From an uncultured Planctomycetaceae bacterium (GTDB lineage Bacteria; Planctomycetota; Planctomycetia; Planctomycetales; Planctomycetaceae), in contig CAIJTL010001217.1 in assembly GCA_903823545.1 (NCBI GenBank), positions 1 to 5,457 of the forward strand: a stretch of 5,457 nt of DNA, in the 5' to 3' direction. Position 1 is the stretch's first letter. The number at the start of each line of letters is the position of its first letter. The notes below the pieces were generated by a model. The model was not told the origin of the DNA. It was given only the letters and a program-made list of their open reading frames with translations, and made no database searches. Below, piece by piece: positions 1-5,419 of the stretch. A program made the translations under genes and the position numbers.

Positions 1-1
1 A

Positions 2-1552
2 GGTATGAAGTTGGCCGATCACGGCGGCAAACAATACATCGAAGCTCCCGCGGCGAAACCCGGTGACAAAGTCATGGGAGCGTGGTTCGCTGATGCGAAC
101 ACTCTCGTCGGTGGACCAACTGACGAACTGTTTGCCGCGATGGATCGAGGAGAAACGATCACTCCACGAAACGAGTTTCGAGCCGTTGATCCGTCGCCGC
201 ATTTGTTGTTCGTGGTGGCCCCCAAAAATCCGCAGGCCATGTCACAGTCGGCACCTATTCCCCCCGGCGCCTCTCCGGCTGCTGCTGAGATTCAAAAAGC
301 GATTCAAGAAACGCTGACCGGAGTCAGTTTCGGAGTCAGCGTTCGCGGCGGAGCTGATTTGCAAACGTCGCTCGTCTGCAAGGACTCAGCCGGATCGAGC
401 AAGCTCAAGACAAGCGTTGAAGCGGTGATTGCTGAAGCGAAGCAGTCGTTCGCCGCGAAGAAAGCGACAGCTCCGCCGTTACTGTTTGAGTTGGGTGAGA
501 TGCTGCTCAACAACGTGCAAATCACCGATCAAAACCAAGTTGTGAAGCTCGCAACCAATGTCCCAGATTCCGCTCAGCAAAAGCTGGAGCAGCTCCCGAC
601 GATGCTGATGGGGGCCATGATGTTCGGCGGCAATCCATTTGCAGCAGGTGGTGGCCCGCCAGGACTGAGCATCGGCGGGAATGCGGGTAATTTCAGTGAT
701 GGCTTAAAGAAGCCAGGAGAGACAGAGGCTGTCGTTGCCGCCAACGCCGCAGAATTGCCACCCGGTTCAACGCTTACCGCAAAGACCGCTTGGCAGCAGG
801 TGCCAGAATTCAACCCGAATGGGCAACAGTTCTACAACATGGAGATGCTCGTGGATCTCAAAGGAGAGATCATCGCGAAGGCTAGCGGATTCGGACGAGT
901 CAGCGTGAAATCGATCACTGCGGTTGGTGGTGGCATCGTGAAATTGGAACCGCATCAATTCAGTAATCTGCCCGACCCGGCAACGACCATTCTTCCATTT
1001 GACCCCACCGAAGGATTTAGTTTTGAGCACCCGGAGGACACTCTCCGTGTTACGGTCCCCTTTGAACCACCGAACCCACCTGCCGCTCAGCTCGCCAACG
1101 TTGTCGGCGAATTCAAAGTTCAAACGGCGGACATGAGCGAAGAGATTACGATTGATGACGTCCGATCCGCAGCCAATAAGCCGCTCGATAACCCATTGCT
1201 GAAACCGGCAGATGTAACGTTGACACTCAAGATTGAGGACACCCCTTTCGGAAAGCGGGAAGTCATGACGCTCTCATTTGCGGATGGAGTTTCTACAAGC
1301 CAGATTGAAGTGATGGATGCGGCAAAAGAAGGCTTCACGACTTATGCGAACAGAAACCCGATGGCGACCAAGCCGACGTTTCTACTCATGCCCTTCGACG
1401 ACAGTGGCAAGCTGCCGGAGAAATTCAAATTGACGTTCAAACTTCACAGCGGACTCAAAGAGATTTCCGTCCCCTTCCGTTTTGAGAACGTCCCGTTGCC
1501 AAAGCCAGAAGCGATGCCGAAATTGAATGCGCCGAATCAGCGTCCTATGTGA
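2..1552 (+). CDS. Uncharacterised protein, 5'-truncated, with C-terminal Ig-like strand-rich region
   Basis: I do not recognise a named family. The first in-frame ATG is at 5, but the frame is open to the window edge and the bases before that ATG (AGGT) are too close to act as a ribosome binding site, so the real start is probably upstream; 515 residues are visible from that ATG. Three parts can be seen. Residues 1-190 contain a segment (GAWFADANTLVGGPTDEL, about 25-42) resembling planctomycete proteins with a repeated 'DxxTLVxG' pattern, followed by alternating strand and helix. Residues 198-232 are a Met/Gly/Pro-rich linker. Residues 360-498 are strand-rich and end SVPFRFENVPLP, like the last strands of an Ig-like domain common in planctomycete secreted or envelope proteins. 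No catalytic motif or membrane segment is visible, and any signal peptide would lie outside the window. It faces the kinase gene convergently. Coding status is secure, function unknown. Confidence 0.82.
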   Translation, partial: GMKLADHGGKQYIEAPAAKPGDKVMGAWFADANTLVGGPTDELFAAMDRGETITPRNEFRAVDPSPHLLFVVAPKNPQAMSQSAPIPPGASPAAAEIQKAIQETLTGVSFGVSVRGGADLQTSLVCKDSAGSSKLKTSVEAVIAEAKQSFAAKKATAPPLLFELGEMLLNNVQITDQNQVVKLATNVPDSAQQKLEQLPTMLMGAMMFGGNPFAAGGGPPGLSIGGNAGNFSDGLKKPGETEAVVAANAAELPPGSTLTAKTAWQQVPEFNPNGQQFYNMEMLVDLKGEIIAKASGFGRVSVKSITAVGGGIVKLEPHQFSNLPDPATTILPFDPTEGFSFEHPEDTLRVTVPFEPPNPPAAQLANVVGEFKVQTADMSEEITIDDVRSAANKPLDNPLLKPADVTLTLKIEDTPFGKREVMTLSFADGVSTSQIEVMDAAKEGFTTYANRNPMATKPTFLLMPFDDSGKLPEKFKLTFKLHSGLKEISVPFRFENVPLPKPEAMPKLNAPNQRPM

Positions 1553-1600
1553 TTTCAACAACCGAGGCAAACGGGGCGGGGTCGATCATCTGGTTCTGTT

Positions 1601-1636
1601 GGATGCATTGGCGGACAGATGCTGTGCAATGCGTCT
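1601..1636 (+). terminator. Candidate stem-loop terminator of the upstream hypothetical gene
   Basis: A 10-pair stem (1601-1610 with 1627-1636) has a perfect GCATTG/CAATGC core and two G-U pairs. Its loop contains a further four-pair hairpin, ACAG/CTGT at 1615-1618 and 1622-1625. It starts 48 bases after the stop of the plus-strand gene and lies between two converging genes. The G-U pairs form only in the plus-strand transcript, which favours action on that gene. There is no U-tract after it (GAGAAATAT follows), so it is not a textbook intrinsic terminator. Confidence 0.35.
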
Positions 1637-1651
1637 GAGAAATATCTCGAA

Positions 1652-3064
1652 CTAGCCCGGCTTGCCGAGCATCGCTTCTAATTCCACACGGATATCGCGG
1701 AGTTGAATCGGCTGGATCAGAACGCGAGTCGTTCCCGCATCTTCAAGAGAGGTCTTCCATTCTGACTGTTTCTGCGACAAGACGATCAGTGCTGCCGTGC
1801 TTGCGTTACGTTTCCATCGCAGAAAGTCTTGGATTCCTTCAGACAACCCTTCGCCAATGGAGTCCGCCATCAACAGGATGCAGTCCACGGGATTGTTGCG
1901 CATGCGAGTCAATCCTCGCTGCAAATCAGAGAGCATCAACACGCGGTAGTTGAGCTTCGTCAGATAGTCACGCAGCAAGTCTTGATGCTTGGGGCGAGTT
2001 TCAACACAGAGCACGGTCTTTGGACCACTGTTGTTGTCGTCTCGAGGTTTGCCACCCAGTTCTTTGATCGCTTTGCGAGTCGCGTGGACGATTTCCGTTG
2101 CAGATTGGAACCGCTCGTTGGGATTCACACGCATCATGTGATCGACGAGGTCTCCCAGCACCACTGGAATTTGCGGACTAACGGAACGCAGCGGTCGAAC
2201 ATTCGTGTAGCGACTCAACTGCTTTCGCTCCATCCGATCTTTCGTCGCCGGATAGGGTGCGGTTCCAGCCAAGAGTTCGTAGACCACAGAGCCAAGGAAG
2301 AACAAATCACTGCGAGGATCGTTGTCGGGTGCCCCTGTCCCTTTTTCGAGAGTCGCATATTCGAGGGCTCGCAAGTTGCCGTCATCGGCACCACTTTCAG
2401 TGGCACTGACGCTGGCCAATCCAAAGTCGACCAACTTCGCAACTCGGTCGCTACTCATTAACACGTTCGTCAGCTTGAAGTCGCGGTGTGTCATTCCTTT
2501 TGACAGCGCGTACTCGAGTCCTTCTGCCATATCGAGCGCGCATTGAGCTGCTTCCATGGGTGAGCATTGTCCGCGAATTTTCAAGAACTCTCGTAGGTTG
2601 CCTCCTTCGACGAATTCCATCGTCAGGTAATGCTCACCGTTGTCTTCGCCGATGTCGTAAATCGGGACGATATTTTTGTGTTTGAGCCGCTGGCAGATTT
2701 CAGCCTCTCGGTGGAACTGTTTCACGTAACTCGGATCTCCGGCCCAGCGCTGTCGAAGTACTTTCAGGCCGAACATTTTGCCGTCATCAAGCGAGCAGGC
2801 TCGAAACACGCGAGCAAAGCTGCCCGACGCATTCCGGTACAGCAGCTTGTATCTCCCAAGAACCAAACCGTCCGTTTCCCCCTTTTGCAGTTTTGCCAAT
2901 TGGTACGAAGTCAACGCTCCTTGGCGTTCGAGTGCTTCTAGCAGCGGGCCAGGTTGACGAGTTACGGACGCGACATCGTTCAACGCAACTTCCAATTGAG
3001 CGGGAGTGACAAGCTCCAGCTTAACCAACGCCTGCCGCAGCTCATCTAGAGTCCGAAACGACAT
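1652..3064 (-). CDS. Soluble Hanks-type Ser/Thr protein kinase with C-terminal degenerate receiver domain
   Basis: The predicted role is ATP-dependent phosphorylation of protein Ser/Thr in the cytoplasm; no membrane helix is visible in 470 residues. Residues 1-66 form a helical module with two similar stretches (LVTPAQLEVAL at 18-28, ALTSYQLAKLQ at 50-60). The kinase domain spans about 70-335: glycine loop ASGSFARV (79-86), beta-3 Lys101, alpha-C Glu120, catalytic HRDFKLTN with Asp195 and Asn200, DFG at 213-215, YATLE (236-240) in place of the APE motif, alpha-F Asp253 and conserved Arg318. All catalytic residues are present, so it should be active, although the first and third glycines of the loop are Ala. 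Residues 349-468 have a CheY-like pattern, but Met399 sits at the phosphoacceptor position and Gln451 at the conserved Lys. The ATG at 3064 gives the usual N-terminus for such proteins; no strong Shine-Dalgarno precedes it. It diverges from the ArsR gene. Substrate unknown. Confidence 0.95.
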   Translation of the reverse strand: MSFRTLDELRQALVKLELVTPAQLEVALNDVASVTRQPGPLLEALERQGALTSYQLAKLQKGETDGLVLGRYKLLYRNASGSFARVFRACSLDDGKMFGLKVLRQRWAGDPSYVKQFHREAEICQRLKHKNIVPIYDIGEDNGEHYLTMEFVEGGNLREFLKIRGQCSPMEAAQCALDMAEGLEYALSKGMTHRDFKLTNVLMSSDRVAKLVDFGLASVSATESGADDGNLRALEYATLEKGTGAPDNDPRSDLFFLGSVVYELLAGTAPYPATKDRMERKQLSRYTNVRPLRSVSPQIPVVLGDLVDHMMRVNPNERFQSATEIVHATRKAIKELGGKPRDDNNSGPKTVLCVETRPKHQDLLRDYLTKLNYRVLMLSDLQRGLTRMRNNPVDCILLMADSIGEGLSEGIQDFLRWKRNASTAALIVLSQKQSEWKTSLEDAGTTRVLIQPIQLRDIRVELEAMLGKPG

Positions 3065-3138
3065 TCGACGACCAATGGTGATCCGAGATTAGGTGATTCC
3101 AAAACTCCATGATTGAAGTGTGGAGTACTGGCAAGCAA

Positions 3139-3158
3139 GGTCAAGGACGAAGTTGACC
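3139..3158. repeat. Perfect inverted repeat GGTCAA-N8-TTGACC
   Basis: Six-base arms at 3139-3144 and 3153-3158 are exact reverse complements with an 8-base spacer. The site lies 75-94 bases upstream of the kinase ATG, a normal place for a dimeric regulator. Each arm read outward is TTGACC, close to a -35 hexamer, but no good -10 lies at the correct distance on either strand. An operator is possible; function is inferred from position only. Confidence 0.3.
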
Positions 3159-3211
3159 GCACAGTAGAACACGATACTAGGTCCGCTATTCAACTGACGC
3201 AAGTAGTCTAC

Positions 3212-3236
3212 AACATTGCCACTTCAGGCAATTGTT
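3212..3236. repeat. Hairpin-forming inverted repeat AACATTGCC/GGCAATTGTT
   Basis: ATTGCC (3215-3220) and GGCAAT (3227-3232) pair perfectly around a 6-base loop. Three further pairs (AAC 3212-3214 with GTT 3234-3236) extend the stem past one bulged T at 3233. It lies midway between the divergent starts, upstream of the proposed ArsR promoter. No U-tract follows on either strand, so an operator or structured DNA element is likelier than a terminator. Confidence 0.3.
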
Positions 3237-3273
3237 ATTGAACGTCTTGTCCCGAAGTTCCCGTCATCGTCTC

Positions 3274-3301
3274 TTGAGAAGCAGTTAACAGCGGCTATCT
3301 T
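3274..3301 (+). promoter_or_regulatory. Candidate sigma70-type promoter for the ArsR gene
   Basis: TTGAGA (3274-3279, five of six matches to the -35 consensus) and TATCTT (3296-3301, four of six to the -10) are separated by 16 bases. Transcription would begin near 3308, leaving a leader of about 147 bases before the ArsR ATG. An interrupted palindrome, GC-A-GTTAAC-A-GC (3281-3292), sits in the spacer, where a bound repressor would block polymerase. Planctomycete promoters are poorly defined, so this is a suggestion. Confidence 0.35.
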
Positions 3302-3356
3302 GCCAAGGCATCCTGAATGATTTTCCCTACGCTCATTTTGGAACTTCGCCTCCTCA

Positions 3357-3393
3357 AATTCGGTTCTACGCATCAAAGCCGAACCATCGAATT
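3357..3393 (+). repeat. Imperfect stem-loop in the ArsR leader
   Basis: AATTCGGTTC (3357-3366) can pair with GAAC (3381-3384) and CGAATT (3388-3393), giving ten base pairs with a three-base bulge (CAT, 3385-3387) and a 14-base loop. It lies 62-98 bases before the ArsR ATG, within the leader if the promoter at 3274-3301 is used. It could be an extended operator half-site pair or an RNA structure. Confidence 0.35.
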
Positions 3394-3420
3394 CAACTCG
3401 AAGAATCAGCAAGCGACTCC

Positions 3421-3439
3421 ACGAAGTGAAATTCTTCGT
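3421..3439. promoter_or_regulatory. Candidate ArsR operator: perfect inverted repeat ACGAAG-N7-CTTCGT
   Basis: Six-base arms at 3421-3426 and 3434-3439 are exact reverse complements around a 7-base spacer (TGAAATT). The repeat ends five bases before the Shine-Dalgarno of the ArsR gene. ArsR-family dimers usually bind imperfect inverted repeats overlapping their own promoter or start region, so autoregulation through this site is plausible. The match to any specific family operator was not tested. Confidence 0.4.
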
Positions 3440-3444
3440 ACTTG

Positions 3445-3449
3445 AAGGA
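3445..3449 (+). promoter_or_regulatory. Shine-Dalgarno deciding the ArsR start
   Basis: AAGGA lies five bases before the ATG at 3455 but only two before the in-frame GTG at 3452. This spacing supports the ATG as the start and removes one residue from the longest reading. Confidence 0.7.
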
Positions 3450-3454
3450 CCGTG

Positions 3455-3778
3455 ATGCCTAACGACAAACTCTCGTCGGCCAAGTGTGCTGCGGCACTCA
3501 AAGTTCTAGCGGACCAAGGACGCTTGCGAATTATTCAAGCGTTGCTGCATGGCCCGCTCGCCGTGTCCGACTTAGCAGAATTGTTGTCGCTCGAAATTGG
3601 CATTGTTTCGCATCACCTCAAGGTTCTACGTCGCCATGACATGGTGACTGCCGAACGAGAGGGTAAAAACATTTATTACGAGCTCGCACCGCAACTGCTG
3701 CAACGCTCAACCAGTCGGATCAACCACCTGAATCTCGGATGCTGTCGCTTGGAAATTCCGGTGGCTCACCCGTCCTAA
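3455..3778 (+). CDS. ArsR-family winged helix-turn-helix transcriptional repressor
   Basis: A 107-residue protein of normal length for the ArsR/SmtB family, small dimeric DNA-binding repressors that usually release DNA on binding metal or on thiol oxidation. The N-terminal helix pair (KVLADQGRLRIIQALLHGPL, about 16-35) is followed by the HTH: VSDLAELL, then recognition helix VSHHLKVLRR (51-60), then the wing TAEREGKNIYYEL (65-77) and a C-terminal dimerisation helix to about 93. The classic ELCVC metal site of ArsR proper is absent; this position reads PLAVSDL. Cysteines occur only at 11 and as a vicinal pair at 96-97 in LNLGCCRLE, so any sensing is likely to use these or to be absent. The gene diverges from the kinase and converges with the aldehyde dehydrogenase, 11 bases away, so it has no operon partner here. 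Inverted repeats upstream suggest autoregulation. Target genes and signal are unknown. Confidence 0.94.
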   Translation: MPNDKLSSAKCAAALKVLADQGRLRIIQALLHGPLAVSDLAELLSLEIGIVSHHLKVLRRHDMVTAEREGKNIYYELAPQLLQRSTSRINHLNLGCCRLEIPVAHPS

Positions 3779-3789
3779 AGCTCGATCGA

Positions 3790-5370
3790 TTACCCCACAT
3801 CACACTGCGACCATTGGCCGTCGATCAGACGCCAGAGGTTTTGGTGAGGGTTCTTGTCTCGAAGTTCGGCTGGAAGTCGATGCTGGCGAACGCCGTCGTA
3901 GCATTGCAACATCGCGAAACGCCGAATTGAGGCAGGGATGCCGACTGCGGTGAATCCAGGATGTCCGGTCGCTGGGAACGGGCCGCCGTGATTCATTGCC
4001 GGGCTAACAGCAACACCTGTTGGCATTTTGTCGTTGATCAGGCGACCGACACGAGTTCGAAGTGTCGGTTCGATTCTCGAATACAGTGCGTCGTCTTGGC
4101 CACCGTGAGCGCTGTAAACGGCCCCCGTCAGGTTGCCTTCCAATGCTTCAAGAATTGCGATGAGTTGAGCCTCATCTTTCGCGATAACGAACAGTGACTC
4201 ATTCCCAAAAGCCTCGTCTTGCAATGCATGCGGATTCGCGAGGAACTGATCGCCGGACGCTTTCAACAGCGTATTGCGATGACAAAAGCCTTTGCCGCCA
4301 CCCGGCTGACCGCCGGCAATCACTTCAGCACCAGCAGCCACCAGCGACTTCACCCCAGCTTCAAAATTTCGCAAAACCCCTTCGCTGAGCATCGTGCCGA
4401 CTGGGGCCGCGTCGAATTTTTCTTTGACGGCGGTAACGAACTCCGTCGTTTGTGGGGCATCGAGTAACAAGACTAACCCGGGATTCGTGCAAAACTGACC
4501 TGTTCCCATCAAGCAACTGGTTGAAAACTCGGTAGCGATCTCGACCGAGCGTTCGGAAAGAGCCCCCGGAAGAATGCACACGGGATTGATGCTCGAAAGC
4601 TCCAGATAGATCGGCTTACCTGCTCGATCAGCGGCTGCCTTCAAGGTCAAACCGGTGGCTCGTGCGCCGGTATAGCCTGCGGCACCAATCTTGGGATGCG
4701 ATACGAGCCGACAGCCATCTTCGTGGGCAGTACGGTAAACCAACTGAATGAACGCTGGTGGCAAGCCGGCTTCGCGAACAGCTTCGAGCGCCTCTTCGGC
4801 AAACATTCGAGTCGTTCCGGGATGCGAAGAATGCCCTTTCGCGATGACTGGATTCCCCGCCGCAACAGCCGCAGCGAAGTCGCCACCCGCAGCGCTGTTA
4901 AACGCGAACGGAAAATTATTGGGACCAAAGACGACAACGGGACCAATTGACGAGAGACGGCTGCGGATATTGTTCTTCGTATCGATGGTCAGTTCTGACC
5001 AACTGCCGTCGCGTGCCGCCGCCGCTGCTTGTCGCAATTGATTCGTTGTGCGGGGGAGTTCGGCAACCTTTAAGCGTGGCTCAACCGGCAAGCCAGTTTC
5101 TTGATTCGCCATCGCGATGAATTCGGCTGCACGGGCCTCGATGCGATCTGCGAATCGTTCCAGAAATTTGGCAAAGACTTCACTCGGAAGCGATCTCGCT
5201 TCTTTCGCTGCTCGGTCAGCAGCGTCAATAACCCGCTCAATTTCTTCCCAGGGGCTCAAGGGATATTCATCGGCTAATTGCTCACAAGTCGCCGGGTTGA
5301 CTGCTCGAAAAAATGAAGTACCGGTCGATGCGATCCACTTACCATCGACGAGGACGAGTTGCTTGCTCAT
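3790..5370 (-). CDS. Aldehyde dehydrogenase (NADP+), 2-oxoglutarate semialdehyde / 2,5-dioxovalerate type
   Basis: Likely oxidises 2,5-dioxopentanoate to 2-oxoglutarate with NAD(P)+, the last step of non-phosphorylative pentose, hexarate or hydroxyproline breakdown, in the cytoplasm. The 526 residues match the usual length of this class. Visible motifs, counted from the ATG at 5370: FGPNNFPFAF with oxyanion Asn152, cofactor Lys178 in VIAKGHSSHPG, GYTGA at 232, ELSSINP with general base Glu257, GTGQFCTNPG with catalytic Cys294, DEAFGNES with Glu386, and GGPFPATG at 462. The QFCTNPG and ELSSINP wording and the C-terminal NLWRLIDGQW tail are typical of this subclass rather than of betaine or acetaldehyde dehydrogenases. 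The frame stays open to the window edge (5457), but homologues begin near MSKQLVLVDGKW, and AGGT lies six bases before this ATG. No partner gene is visible; substrate is inferred from the family. Confidence 0.95.
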   Translation of the reverse strand: MSKQLVLVDGKWIASTGTSFFRAVNPATCEQLADEYPLSPWEEIERVIDAADRAAKEARSLPSEVFAKFLERFADRIEARAAEFIAMANQETGLPVEPRLKVAELPRTTNQLRQAAAAARDGSWSELTIDTKNNIRSRLSSIGPVVVFGPNNFPFAFNSAAGGDFAAAVAAGNPVIAKGHSSHPGTTRMFAEEALEAVREAGLPPAFIQLVYRTAHEDGCRLVSHPKIGAAGYTGARATGLTLKAAADRAGKPIYLELSSINPVCILPGALSERSVEIATEFSTSCLMGTGQFCTNPGLVLLLDAPQTTEFVTAVKEKFDAAPVGTMLSEGVLRNFEAGVKSLVAAGAEVIAGGQPGGGKGFCHRNTLLKASGDQFLANPHALQDEAFGNESLFVIAKDEAQLIAILEALEGNLTGAVYSAHGGQDDALYSRIEPTLRTRVGRLINDKMPTGVAVSPAMNHGGPFPATGHPGFTAVGIPASIRRFAMLQCYDGVRQHRLPAELRDKNPHQNLWRLIDGQWSQCDVG

Positions 5371-5419
5371 GACTAGACCTACTTGAAAAGGATTGATTTC
5401 AGGAGGTCGGAGTTTAGTC
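5371..5419 (-). promoter_or_regulatory. Leader inverted repeat covering the Shine-Dalgarno of the aldehyde dehydrogenase
   Basis: On the plus strand GACTAGACCT (5371-5380) is complementary to AGGTC (5404-5408) plus TAGTC (5415-5419), with six unpaired bases between them. In the minus-strand mRNA the ten bases just before the ATG, including the SD-like AGGT at 5380-5377, would pair with an upstream segment across a 23-base loop. This could limit translation, or be an operator. The upstream promoter is not in the window with confidence. Confidence 0.3.

Larger units (their letters stand above)
3065..3454. other. Divergent intergenic control region, no convincing gene
   Basis: About 390 bases separate the kinase and ArsR starts. 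I see no convincing protein gene; the only frame, minus strand 3224-3412 (62 codons), has no recognisable domain or ribosome binding site. The region is rich in short inverted repeats: 3104-3126 (ACTCCA/TGGAGT), 3139-3158, 3203-3211 (GTAGTCTAC), 3212-3236, 3253-3348, 3281-3292, 3315-3338, 3357-3393 and 3421-3439. A promoter can be proposed for ArsR. For the kinase the best match on the minus strand (TTGCGT, 17 bases, TAGTAT, about 3202-3174) is weak and I do not claim it. Confidence 0.6.

Noticed and set aside
767..1123. A 118-codon minus-strand frame inside the hypothetical gene
   Set aside because: It is antisense to a clearly coding frame and its translation shows no domain-like pattern.
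1637..1648. GAGA-AATA-TCTC hairpin between the convergent genes
   Set aside because: The four-pair stem is too short to support a terminator; the larger stem at 1601-1636 is the better candidate.
1829..2461. A 210-codon plus-strand frame antisense to the kinase
   Set aside because: It lies fully inside the well-supported kinase gene on the other strand, shows no domain pattern, and has Cys/His/Arg-rich composition typical of an antisense shadow frame.
3224..3412. A 62-codon minus-strand frame in the divergent region
   Set aside because: No ribosome binding site or recognisable motif is visible, and it overlaps the candidate promoter and inverted repeats; a frame of this length is expected by chance.
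3452..3454. GTG as the ArsR start codon
   Set aside because: It would sit only two bases after the AAGGA ribosome binding site; the next codon, ATG at 3455, has the correct five-base spacing.
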